Assembly: GCA_029261815.1 (NCBI GenBank)
Contig: JAJDAQ010000025.1
Span: 1-64,000 of the forward strand
Source of the DNA: Deltaproteobacteria bacterium
Lineage (GTDB): Bacteria > Myxococcota_A > UBA9160 > UBA6930
Reading direction: 5' to 3'
Length of the DNA: 64,000 nt
Below the pieces are notes generated by a model. That model was not told the DNA's origin. It was given only the letters and a program-made list of their open reading frames with translations, and ran no database searches. Shown here piece by piece: positions 33,606 through 41,440 of this stretch (positions are counted from its first letter, which is position 1; each line of letters begins with the position of its first letter). The position numbers and the translations under genes are program-made.

Positions 33606-34342
33606 CGTATTTCCTTTCCCGCGGCCCTTTCGGGGTGCGGATAAAAGGGCGCGCGTTTGAGGAGGAGGCGAAACGCCTGCCAGTAGATGCCGGCCATGAT
33701 CTGAGCCGTGACAGCTGGCACTCGCCTTTGGGCCCGCCGCAGTGAATCGCGGTCGAGTGGCCCGCGGGTCATCGACAAGCTTGCGTGGAACAGGGGGCCC
33801 GCTTCGTCGTGATTGGTGATCGATAGGCGCAAGGACTCGCCGGGCGGTTCGAACTGCCAGGCGTACTCCTGATTCATGGGCATGAATGGCGACACGTGGA
33901 ACGCCTTCGGCTGGCGCACGTCGATCTTCGGGTCCTCGGCGCCGGTCGTTCCCGCACGGACGACGTAGGCATGTCTTTCTCCCCAGGGCGTGTTGTGAAC
34001 GTCGGCGACGACTCCGCGCATCGTCCGCCCATCGGGCTCGAACCCGAAATAGAAACTCACCGGATTGAACGACAGTCCCAGGTTGCGAGGCACGGTGAGC
34101 AGACGGATCGGACCCTCCAGTGCATCGCCGGTGGCGCGCTCGAAGCACTCCCGTACGGCCGTGGACAGCGGACGTGCGGAATCGCCCAGGTAGTCGGACC
34201 GGCGCAGCTGGACCTCGTTGACGGACCCCCGCTCGACTTCGTCGAGGTCGAGGTAGGCCATCCAGAGACGCTTCTCGAAGCGATGGACCGTGGGCCGGCT
34301 CCGCACATGAAGCACCCGCCCTTCGTAGAGGCTGCTCTCCAT
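33602..34342 (-). CDS. DUF1365 family protein
   Basis: 246 residues, standard for DUF1365. Diagnostic stretches are LYEGRVLHVRSRPTVHRFEKRLWMAYLDLDEV (1-35), LLTVPRNLGLSFNPVSFYFGFEPDG near 85-108, ADVHNTPWGERHAYVV near 115 and KAFHVSPFMPMNQEY near 145. The reaction is not firmly known; DUF1365 genes recur with CFA synthase and FAD oxidase genes in light- or singlet-oxygen-induced operons, in some of which furan fatty acids are made. The start ATG 34342 is preferred over GTG 34345 for spacing from GGAG and overlaps the upstream stop by one base. Confidence 0.9.
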   Translation of the reverse strand: MESSLYEGRVLHVRSRPTVHRFEKRLWMAYLDLDEVERGSVNEVQLRRSDYLGDSARPLSTAVRECFERATGDALEGPIRLLTVPRNLGLSFNPVSFYFGFEPDGRTMRGVVADVHNTPWGERHAYVVRAGTTGAEDPKIDVRQPKAFHVSPFMPMNQEYAWQFEPPGESLRLSITNHDEAGPLFHASLSMTRGPLDRDSLRRAQRRVPAVTAQIMAGIYWQAFRLLLKRAPFYPHPERAAGKEIR

Positions 34343-35586
34343 CACGCGCTCCTGACCACTCGCTCGGCCGCGCGCTCACCGCTGAAGACGCCGTCTTCAT
34401 GAAAGCCGTACCGCCAGTAAGCGCCGGCGTAATGAATCCCACCAGCTCCATCGAGCTGGTCGTAGGCTTGCTGCGCCTCGATCGCAGCCTGATCGAAGAC
34501 GGGATGGTGATAGGTCTGGCGAGAGATCACGCGACCCTCATCGATCCGGCCTTCCGGGTTCAGCGTGACCAGCATTCGGGCGTCGCTATCGAGCGACTGC
34601 AAACGAGTCATGTCGTATGTGACCAACACGCGCTCCGTCGCCTCCGCGGGAACGCGATAGTTCCAGCTCGCCCATGCCCCGGGTCGTCTCGCCAGGAGCG
34701 AATCATCGGTGTGCAGAACGGCTTCGTTCTCCTGGTAGCGGATCGCAGAGAGCACCCGGCGTTCGGCATGGGTGGGCGCGTCGAGCAAGGCCAGCGCCTG
34801 GTCGCTATGCGTCGCCAGGATCACGCGGTCGAAGTCTTCGAGACGGCCACTCGACGTCGACACCTCGACACCACCGTCCGTTCGGCGAATCCCAGTGACG
34901 CGGTCGCTGCGGCGCACGCGACCCTCCAGCGCCGCGCCGAGCGCCTCCACATAGCGGCGCGAGCCGCCAGCAATCGTCCGCCACGGAAGCATGTCGCTGG
35001 TCTGCAGGAGTTGGTGGTTCTGGAAGAATCGGATGATCGTCGCGGCCGGGACCTCCAGGAACCGATCCGGGGAGGCCGACCAGATCGAGGCTCCCATGGG
35101 AAGCAGGTAGAGCTCGCTGAACGCGTCGGAATAGCGTCGCCCCGCGAGCCAATCGCGCAGCGTCACCTTCTCGTCAGCTCCAGGCAGCCACGCGGGCGCC
35201 TCGCGGTTGAAGCGAAATATGTCGCGCGCCATCGCGCGGAACCGCGCGTCAAGGACGTTCGCGGGTCTGGCCAGGAAGGAACGCAGTCCGTGGCTGGCCC
35301 ATTCGATCCCCGTCCGCTCGCATGAGATCCCAAAGCTCATGTCGCTGGGATTCGTTTCGACCCCGAGTTCATCGAGTAGGCGAATGAAGCGCGGGTAGGT
35401 CGTCTCGTTGTAGACGATGAATCCCGTATCGACCGCGAGAGATGCGCTCCCCGTTTCGACATCGACCGTGTGCGCGTGGCCGCCAAGACGGGAATCGGCC
35501 TCGAACAGGACGACTTCGTGGACGTCCTCGAGACGATAGGCCGCAGTCAATCCCGAGATCCCGCCGCCGATCACGGCGACCTTCAC
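34342..35586 (-). CDS. FAD-dependent amine-oxidase-like oxidoreductase
   Basis: 414 residues. The dinucleotide-binding motif VAVIGGGISGLTAAYRL (about 3-19), the ED-type partner strand VVLFEADSRLGGHAHTVDV and the C-terminal FAD-contact region (GIHYAGAYWRYGFHEDGVFSGERAAERV) are typical of the NAD(P)-binding amine oxidase family that includes desaturases. In related light-regulated clusters this protein is thought to act on methylated fatty acyl chains, but no substrate is established here. The start GTG 35586 overlaps the upstream methyltransferase stop (GTGA). It is the second gene of the leftward operon. Confidence 0.88.
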   Translation of the reverse strand: MKVAVIGGGISGLTAAYRLEDVHEVVLFEADSRLGGHAHTVDVETGSASLAVDTGFIVYNETTYPRFIRLLDELGVETNPSDMSFGISCERTGIEWASHGLRSFLARPANVLDARFRAMARDIFRFNREAPAWLPGADEKVTLRDWLAGRRYSDAFSELYLLPMGASIWSASPDRFLEVPAATIIRFFQNHQLLQTSDMLPWRTIAGGSRRYVEALGAALEGRVRRSDRVTGIRRTDGGVEVSTSSGRLEDFDRVILATHSDQALALLDAPTHAERRVLSAIRYQENEAVLHTDDSLLARRPGAWASWNYRVPAEATERVLVTYDMTRLQSLDSDARMLVTLNPEGRIDEGRVISRQTYHHPVFDQAAIEAQQAYDQLDGAGGIHYAGAYWRYGFHEDGVFSGERAAERVVRSA

Positions 35587-36620
35587 GAAACGGCTCCCTG
35601 CGGACGGAACAGGTAGTGGGAGACCCACCACTCATTCCCTTCGCGATGTCCGAACAATTCGGCGCATGACATGAAGAACATCCGCCAGCGCTGGAGCCAG
35701 AGCGCGGCGTCCTCTCCATAGGCTTCTTCCAGATGCTTGAGCGAGGTTTCTCGACTGGCATCGACCTTTGCGAGCCACGCTTCGCACGTCTTCTGGTAGT
35801 GCATTCCGTTCACTCGCCAGTGACGGTCGAGGGTCAGATGGTCCTGAAAGTGATGGAAATGGTGATCTCCCGGCATCATCCCGCCGGTGAAGAAATGGCG
35901 GCCCATCCAGTTGTCTTCGCCCTCGGTCTCGTACGGATACGTGGTTCGGCGATGACAGAAGATGTGTACGAACAATCGACCTTCCGGCCTGAGCCACTGC
36001 GAGATCCGCTCCAACAATCGGGCGTGGTTCCGGACATGCTCGAACATCTCGACCGAGACCACGCGGTCGAACGTGCCCGCCGGCTCGAACGTGTTCACGT
36101 CAGCGGTGACCACCGTGAGGTTCTTGAGGCCCCTCGCTTCGGCCCGAGCCGTGATGAACTCGCGCTGACTCTTCGAGTTCGAGACGGCGATGATCTCCGA
36201 GCGCGGGTAGCGGCGCGCCATCCACAGCGAGAGCGAGCCCCAGCCACATCCCAGCTCCAGGATCCGCATGCCATCCTGGATCCCGGCGCGCCGACAGGTG
36301 AGCTGCAGCATGCAGGACTCGGCTTGTTCGAGGGACCGGACCCCCTCGGCCCAAAGCGCGCAGCTGTATTTGAGGTGCGGACCGAGGGCCGCTTCGTAGA
36401 AGCCGGCCGGGACTTCGTAGTGCTGCTCGTTCGCCTGATCGGTCGCGATCGCGATCGGGCCCTGGCGAAGGTCGGAGAGCAGGGCTTCCTGGCTCCGACG
36501 CTCGGCCTCGCAATCCTCGATCTGGATCTCGTCGAGCCGCTGACGCAAGAGGCGCCGGATCCCGATCCGGATGACGGCGTCCGGGATCAGGCCCGATTCC
36601 GCAAGGTCGGTGGCATTCAT
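35583..36620 (-). CDS. CFA-type SAM-dependent methyltransferase
   Basis: 345 residues, shorter than the true CFA synthase at 32343. It has the lipid-facing segment YEVPAGFYEAALGPHLKYSCALW near 68, SAM motif ILELGCGWGSLSLWMARR near 120, VVSVEMFEHVRNHARLL near 188 and a C-terminal FMSCAELFGHREGNEWWVSHYLF. This subgroup accompanies DUF1365 and CarH/LitR-type regulators and may methylate unsaturated acyl chains without forming a ring, giving precursors such as furan fatty acids; that role is inferred from context. It heads the leftward operon and starts 104 bases from the divergent sigma-factor gene. Confidence 0.88.
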   Translation of the reverse strand: MNATDLAESGLIPDAVIRIGIRRLLRQRLDEIQIEDCEAERRSQEALLSDLRQGPIAIATDQANEQHYEVPAGFYEAALGPHLKYSCALWAEGVRSLEQAESCMLQLTCRRAGIQDGMRILELGCGWGSLSLWMARRYPRSEIIAVSNSKSQREFITARAEARGLKNLTVVTADVNTFEPAGTFDRVVSVEMFEHVRNHARLLERISQWLRPEGRLFVHIFCHRRTTYPYETEGEDNWMGRHFFTGGMMPGDHHFHHFQDHLTLDRHWRVNGMHYQKTCEAWLAKVDASRETSLKHLEEAYGEDAALWLQRWRMFFMSCAELFGHREGNEWWVSHYLFRPQGAVS

Positions 36621-36666
36621 GTCTTTTCCTCAGGGCGTGAGCGGACGATGTCTTTCATTTCAGGGG

Positions 36667-36689
36667 TTGTCAAGATTTTATCTAGACAA
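36667..36689. promoter_or_regulatory. Inverted-repeat operator in the sigma factor / methyltransferase promoter region
   Basis: TTGTCAAGAT (36667-36676) and ATCTAGACAA (36680-36689) form an inverted repeat with one mismatch and a 3-base spacer, in the only AT-rich part of the 104-base divergent gap. Read leftward, the left arm contains a perfect TTGACA; read rightward it begins TTGTCA. It thus overlaps likely -35 elements of both divergent operons, which suits a repressor. The CarH-like protein encoded at 38660 is the obvious candidate binder, but this is inference. Confidence 0.5.
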
Positions 36690-36724
36690 TACCCTCATGT
36701 CTCCACGCCGCCCCGAGGACCGAC

Positions 36725-38008
36725 ATGCCCAGACACATCAATTCCCCCAAGTCTTTCCTGAATGTCGCCGCCGAATCTCCGGCAGCGTTGGCTCCGACTC
36801 CGGCCGCCTCCGAAAAGGCGCCGCTCTCGGCCTATCTGAAGGACATCCGCGATACGCCCGTCCTGACCGCCGAGGAGGAGCGCCAGCTGGGGCGCACGCT
36901 TCGCGAATCCATGGAGGGCCTGCGCGCCGCGATCGGCGGAATCCCTGGCGTCAGTCGATCCCTCCTCGCGGACTGGGCGGAGACCGAAACCCAGGGGCGC
37001 GTGGCCGCCCGGCTGAGCGAGCGGTACCAGACGAACCGGTCCGACGAAGCCGAGGTCCTTCGCGCACTGGACGCGCTGCGCCAGGAGGTTCAGGAGGCAG
37101 CCCCGAGGCAGGAAGTCTTGCGCGCAGAGATCGAAGCCTTCTGCCCGGATCCGCACTGGCTGCTCGAATGGCTGGCGGACGCAGAAGCGTCGCTCGCCGC
37201 GCATCCCAGGACTTCGGTCGCGAAGACCGGCTTGCCCGCCGACCTGCTGAGGAAGCGGCTCGCCCTCGCCGCACAGCATCGGGACGCTTATTTGAAGGCA
37301 CGCTCGACGTTCGTCGAGCACAACCTGCGCCTGGTCCTTCACATGGCCAAGCGCTTTCGCAGTTTCTCGGTTCCGTTCTCCGATCTCGTCCAGGAAGGGA
37401 ACATGGGGCTCGTTCGGGCCGTAGAGAAGTTCGATGAGCGTCGCGGCTTCCGATTCTCGACCTACGCCGCGTGGTGGATCCAGCAGTCGTTCATCCGGTC
37501 GATCCAGAAGGACTCGCGGGTCGTCCGGCTACCGGCACATCTACACGAAATGATGATCCGCAGCCGCGATGCCGAGGCCGGCCTTCGGAGCCGTTTGTCG
37601 CGGGAGCCGACGCGGGCCGAGGTGGCGGAGGCACTCGCCGTCGACGAATCGCAGCTCTCCCTCGTGGAGCAGAACCGCAGCGAAGCGGCGGCCATCGACA
37701 CGCCCATGATCGACGACGGCGGGCCGACGCTCGCGATGCGACTCGCCGCGCCGAAGCAAGACCCGGCAGACTCGCTGGACCAGGAAACGATCCGGCAGCG
37801 CGTCGCGGGCCTGCTTCGAGGCGTGGAACCGCGCGCGAGAGCGATCGTCCGACAGCGCTTCGGCATCGGCACAGATACTCCGCGCACGCTTCAGGAGATC
37901 GCGGACGACATGGGACTCTCGCGGGAGCGGGTGCGCCAGATCGAGAAGCGCACGGTCGAAGCCATGCTGAAGCCGGCACTGGCGGGCCGACTCCAGGATG
38001 CGATCTGA
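36725..38008 (+). CDS. Sigma-70 family RNA polymerase sigma factor (group 2, RpoS/RpoD-like)
   Basis: 427 residues. Region 1.2 begins YLKDIRDTPVLTAEEERQLG near 37. A non-conserved spacer of about 110 residues follows. Region 2 (HNLRLVLHMAKRF, DLVQEGNMGLVRAVEKFDERRGFRFSTYAAWWIQQSF, about 200-260) is very well conserved. Region 3 follows, and region 4 ends the protein with TLQEIADDMGLSRERVRQIEKRTVEAMLKP. It lacks the long region 1.1 of a housekeeping sigma, so it is probably an alternative factor. It is the first gene of the rightward arm, overlapping the SOUL gene by one base, and lies beside the CarH-like regulator. Confidence 0.92.
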   Translation: MPRHINSPKSFLNVAAESPAALAPTPAASEKAPLSAYLKDIRDTPVLTAEEERQLGRTLRESMEGLRAAIGGIPGVSRSLLADWAETETQGRVAARLSERYQTNRSDEAEVLRALDALRQEVQEAAPRQEVLRAEIEAFCPDPHWLLEWLADAEASLAAHPRTSVAKTGLPADLLRKRLALAAQHRDAYLKARSTFVEHNLRLVLHMAKRFRSFSVPFSDLVQEGNMGLVRAVEKFDERRGFRFSTYAAWWIQQSFIRSIQKDSRVVRLPAHLHEMMIRSRDAEAGLRSRLSREPTRAEVAEALAVDESQLSLVEQNRSEAAAIDTPMIDDGGPTLAMRLAAPKQDPADSLDQETIRQRVAGLLRGVEPRARAIVRQRFGIGTDTPRTLQEIADDMGLSRERVRQIEKRTVEAMLKPALAGRLQDAI

Positions 38009-38658
38009 TGGGCACGATTCAAACCCACGGATGGGTCTCGCTCGCGGTGGCCTTGCTGGTGTCCGCAAGCGTGCCGGCGGCGGCGATCGAAGAGCCGGCG
38101 TACGAATCGGGCTGCCAGGTCGAGGGAATGGAGATCCGACGTTATGCGTCTGCATGGGGCGCCAGCACCGTGCTGCCGGGGGAATTCGAGGAAGCCGGAA
38201 ACTCGGGCTTCCGACGCCTCGCCGGTTACATCTTCGGCGGCAACGACGAGGAAGAGCGGATCGCGATGACAGCCCCCGTTGCCCAGACGGCACGTGCCGA
38301 AGGAGAGGGCTGGGATGTCCGATTCTTCTTGCCCCGCGAACGCACGGGCGACGACCTCCCGGCGCCCTCGTCCGACGACGTTGCCATCGAGCCGATTCCG
38401 GCGCGGATCGTCGCAGTGCATCGATTCTCGGGGACATGGAGCGAACCGCGGTTTCTTGAGAAGGAGGAAGAGCTTCGCGCGCGACTTCGCGAGAGTGGTT
38501 TGCCCGACGACGGGACGGCGACCTGGGCTCGCTTCGATCCCCCGTGGACGCTCTGGTTCCTGCGACGAAACGAGATCTGGGTCGAGCTTCCAGATGCGCT
38601 TCCCGGCCCCGCGTGCGAATGGGCCCCAAGCGCACCCGAAGCCGCTGGAAGCCGATAG
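38008..38658 (+). CDS. SOUL family haem-binding protein
   Basis: 216 residues. A signal peptide (residues about 1-27, ending AAAIEEP) is followed by the SOUL/HEBP fold: EIRRYASAW near 45, then FEEAGNSGFRRLAGYIFGGNDEEERIAMTAPV near 60-92, the strongest family block, and WDVRFFLPRERT near 105. SOUL proteins bind haem or other tetrapyrroles; a secreted or periplasmic form could handle photoactive porphyrins. The stop of the sigma gene and the start of this one share a base (TGATG). It is 1 base upstream of the CarH-like regulator start, so the three are one transcript. Confidence 0.88.
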   Translation: MGTIQTHGWVSLAVALLVSASVPAAAIEEPAYESGCQVEGMEIRRYASAWGASTVLPGEFEEAGNSGFRRLAGYIFGGNDEEERIAMTAPVAQTARAEGEGWDVRFFLPRERTGDDLPAPSSDDVAIEPIPARIVAVHRFSGTWSEPRFLEKEEELRARLRESGLPDDGTATWARFDPPWTLWFLRRNEIWVELPDALPGPACEWAPSAPEAAGSR

Positions 38659-38659
38659 C

Positions 38660-39559
38660 ATGGCACCCATGGCCTCCAAGAAGGACGATCCCACCCTCTC
38701 GTTCGGGACCGTCTCTCGTGTCACGGGTTTGAGCCCGGACGTCCTGCGTGCTTGGGAGCGTCGTTACGAGGCCGTTGTTCCCATGCGGACCCCGGGTGGG
38801 ACCCGCCGCTACACACCCTCACAAGTCCAGCGCCTCCGGCTCTTGAAGAACGCGGTCGACGCGGGTCACCGGATCGGGGACATCGTCCAGCTCAGTGATG
38901 ACGCACTCTCGGAGTGCGTCGTCGCCACCCGCGCTCCGAGACGGGACAGTCTCGCCGCCGCATTGGAGATCGCGAGCCGGCTCGACGCACCTGCCCTCTG
39001 GGAGCTCCTATGCCGGGAACTCGACAGGTTGGGACCGGCCGACTTCGTACGGGACGTCACCCTGCCCTTGTTGCAGGACGTCGGAGACCGATGGGCCACC
39101 GGCTCCATCACGATCGCGGGCGAACACCTTGTCACCGCAACCCTGCGGACGCTGCTCGGAAGTTGGCTCCAGGACCACCCGGGCGACGCTTCTGTGCGGC
39201 CGCTGCTGTTCTCCACGCCGCCGGGGGAGACACACGAAATTTCGTCCCTCGCTGCGGCTGTCTTCGCTCGCGCCTCCGGCGCAACGGTGGTCTATCTCGG
39301 ACCGGATCTTCCTTCGGAAGAACTCGCCAGCGCTGCAAGGACTTCTAGAGCGCAGGCCGTCGTGCTGGGCATCGCCCACCTCCCGGTCCAGACGGCACGC
39401 GTGGCCGTCGAGAGACTTGGCGCCCAGCTTCCGTCGGACGCGGAGCTCTGGGTGGGCGGAGCCCGGACCCAGCAACTCGCCAGCGATCGTGTCACGTGGA
39501 TTCGTGATTTCGATGACTTGAAGACACGCGTCATGGGCCAGCAGGCCGACGACGGATGA
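38660..39559 (+). CDS. carH: CarH/LitR-type MerR regulator with B12-binding domain
   Basis: 299 residues. MerR-type helix-turn-helix at about 15-80 (FGTVSRVTGLSPDVLRAWERRYEAV, with the family PGGTRRY turn). The C-terminal half is a cobalamin module: a four-helix cap with W145, E155 and H156 fitting the Wx9EH motif of CarH, then a Rossmann-like B12 domain with E190-T-H192-E-I-S195 at the lower-ligand loop. The upper-ligand histidine of Thermus CarH is Ala (A146), and the glycine of the ExHxxG loop is Ser. Such proteins repress in the dark with adenosylcobalamin and release in light. ATG 38669 is an alternative start. Confidence 0.88.
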   Translation: MAPMASKKDDPTLSFGTVSRVTGLSPDVLRAWERRYEAVVPMRTPGGTRRYTPSQVQRLRLLKNAVDAGHRIGDIVQLSDDALSECVVATRAPRRDSLAAALEIASRLDAPALWELLCRELDRLGPADFVRDVTLPLLQDVGDRWATGSITIAGEHLVTATLRTLLGSWLQDHPGDASVRPLLFSTPPGETHEISSLAAAVFARASGATVVYLGPDLPSEELASAARTSRAQAVVLGIAHLPVQTARVAVERLGAQLPSDAELWVGGARTQQLASDRVTWIRDFDDLKTRVMGQQADDG

Positions 39560-40794
39560 ACGCGCCCGTGATCGTGGTGGGTGCCGGCCTGGCGGGACTA
39601 TCGTGCGCGATCAAGCTCCACCGCGCCGGACGAGCCGTCCGCGTCTTCGAAGCCTCGGATGCCGTAGGTGGGATGCTCCGTACGGACATCGTCGGTGGGT
39701 TCCGACTCGATCGCGGTTTCCAGGTCCTGCAAACGGCGTATCCGGAAGCGCGCGCCATGCTCGATTACGACGCCCTGGAGCTCGCGCCATTCGACTCGGG
39801 CGCGGTCAGTCGGTTCCGGGGCCGCTTCCGCCCGATCGACGATCCTTTCCGACACCCTTCGCGTGCGCTGCGCACGCTCACCTCGGGCGTGATCCGCTTT
39901 CGTGATATCTGGTCGACGTTGCGACTACGGGCCGAATCGTGTCGGCCTTCCCTCGAAGCCCTGCTCACATCCGACCATGACACGACAGCGCATACCCTCG
40001 ATGCACTCGGGTTCTCGGAGCCGTATCGACAGGCGTTCCTCGAGCCGTTCTATCGGGGAGTCCTCCTCGAACCAGACCTCGTCACTTCGAGTCGGTTCCT
40101 CCGCTTCACGTTCCGCCAATTCGCGACGGGCGCGGTAGCCCTGCCCAGGGACGGGATCCAGGCGATTCCGGCACAGCTCGCAGCACACCTTCCGGCCGGC
40201 GTTGTCGGCCTCGATCGAGCCGTCGAGGACATCACACCGACGGGCGTCCGACTTGTGTCTGGAGAGCACCACGAGGCCAGCGCCGTCGTGGTCGCGACCG
40301 ATGCAGAAACCGCACGCCGCTGGCACCCCGAACTGCCGCGGCCCACCTGGTCACCGGTCGGAACGGTGTCGTTTTCAGCGGAACGCGCCGCCACGCCTGG
40401 CCCTCGCCTGATTCTGGCCGGAGACCGCGATGGGCCGGTGAATCACGTGTGCTTTCCGTCGGAAGTTCAAGCCTCCTACGCGCCAGCTGGGAAGACGTTG
40501 GTCCAGGCCTCGATCCTCGGGCCGCTCGACGGTGCTGACGAAGACTGGTTCGAGCGGGTTCGGCAACAACTCCACGGCTGGTGGGGCGACGAAGTCGACG
40601 GCTGGGTACCGCTCCGCGTGGAGCGCACTCCGCGCGCGGTCCCGCTGCAGGACCCCGATTGGCTGACGCCGGCGACCCGGCCCGTCCGGCTCGGGCCCGG
40701 TCGATTCGTTGCCGGAGGACACCGCGAAACCTCTTCGATCGGCGGCGCCCTGCGATCCGGCCGCCGAGCCGCCGAGGCCGTGCTCGCCGAATGA
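39556..40794 (+). CDS. FAD-dependent oxidoreductase (amine oxidase / phytoene-desaturase-like)
   Basis: 412 residues. The N-terminal FAD motif is VIVVGAGLAGLSCAIKLHRAG (4-24), followed by the FEASDAVGGMLRTD segment and, near the C-terminus, the closing FAD contact RFVAGGHRETSSIGGALRSGRRAAEAVLAE. Overall it belongs to the NAD(P)/FAD amine-oxidoreductase group that also holds carotenoid desaturases, so a polyene or lipid substrate is plausible but unproved. It starts inside the stop of the CarH-like gene (ATGA overlap) and is the last gene of that arm. The paralogue at 34342 in the other arm is clearly different. Confidence 0.88.
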   Translation: MNAPVIVVGAGLAGLSCAIKLHRAGRAVRVFEASDAVGGMLRTDIVGGFRLDRGFQVLQTAYPEARAMLDYDALELAPFDSGAVSRFRGRFRPIDDPFRHPSRALRTLTSGVIRFRDIWSTLRLRAESCRPSLEALLTSDHDTTAHTLDALGFSEPYRQAFLEPFYRGVLLEPDLVTSSRFLRFTFRQFATGAVALPRDGIQAIPAQLAAHLPAGVVGLDRAVEDITPTGVRLVSGEHHEASAVVVATDAETARRWHPELPRPTWSPVGTVSFSAERAATPGPRLILAGDRDGPVNHVCFPSEVQASYAPAGKTLVQASILGPLDGADEDWFERVRQQLHGWWGDEVDGWVPLRVERTPRAVPLQDPDWLTPATRPVRLGPGRFVAGGHRETSSIGGALRSGRRAAEAVLAE

Positions 40795-40844
40795 ACCCGG
40801 CCGCACCATCAGGCGTAACATCCGTCGCACGCCCAGGAGACTTC

Positions 40845-41201
40845 ATGAACGATCCCAGCCCCGAGAGCCGACCTGATCGCGACGACCGCCCCATCGACCC
40901 GTCTGCCGAATGGCATCGCGGCTACCCGGAGGCCAGGATCGGCGGCGTCTGTTCCGCCCTGGCCCGTCACCTCGATGTGCCCCTGCCCGCGGTCCGAACC
41001 GCATTCGTGCTTGCGGCCGTTTTCCCCGGCATCCAGGGCTTTGGGCTGACGCTCTACCTGGCCATCTGGGCACTGACACCTCCGGCACCGAACGAGGCCT
41101 CCGTGCTCGACCGCGCGGTGGACTCCGTGAGCGGACTCGTTTCGGGTCGTCGAGAACGACCTGACCGCGCCGCGAGCTGGGACGACGCAGACCCGCGATG
41201 A
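40845..41201 (+). CDS. PspC domain membrane protein
   Basis: 118 residues. A charged N-terminus precedes the PspC domain (about 30-80): EARIGGVCSALARHLDVPLPAVRTAFVLAAVFPGIQGFGLTLYLAIWALTP, with one hydrophobic membrane hairpin. PspC proteins take part in the phage-shock envelope-stress response, but the companion PspA or PspB genes are not present here. The start ATG 40845 follows AGGAG; a longer frame upstream runs through the FAD-protein gene. The tail is polar and disordered. It overlaps the PGPGW gene by ATGA. Confidence 0.85.
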   Translation: MNDPSPESRPDRDDRPIDPSAEWHRGYPEARIGGVCSALARHLDVPLPAVRTAFVLAAVFPGIQGFGLTLYLAIWALTPPAPNEASVLDRAVDSVSGLVSGRRERPDRAASWDDADPR

Positions 41202-41440
41202 CGGACGCCGCCTGGACCACCACGCGAAAGGTCGTGGTCGCCGTGATCGGCGGTGCGCTGGTGCTTGTCGGTGCAGCGCTCATGGTGCTTCCCGGCCCTG
41301 GAATTCCAGTTCTCTTGGCCGGGGTCGGCGTCCTGGCATTCGAGTTTGAATCCGTGCGCCGATGGCGCGACGACCAGAAGAACCGATTCCAAAGGTGGAG
41401 AGAATCTCGGCGCGACTCAGACCGGGGCGAGCGCCCTTAG
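41198..41440 (+). CDS. Small PGPGW-type membrane protein
   Basis: 80 residues. Two hydrophobic helices flank the signature LPGPGIPVLLAGVGVLAFEFE (about 28-50), an almost exact match to the PGPGW family motif with Ile replacing Trp. A highly basic C-terminal tail (RRWRDDQKNRFQRWRESRRDSDRGERP) follows. The function is unknown; it probably sits in the inner membrane with the tail in the cytosol. It overlaps the PspC stop by ATGA and its own end overlaps the convergent LLM-family gene by 24 bases. Confidence 0.85.
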   Translation: MTDAAWTTTRKVVVAVIGGALVLVGAALMVLPGPGIPVLLAGVGVLAFEFESVRRWRDDQKNRFQRWRESRRDSDRGERP

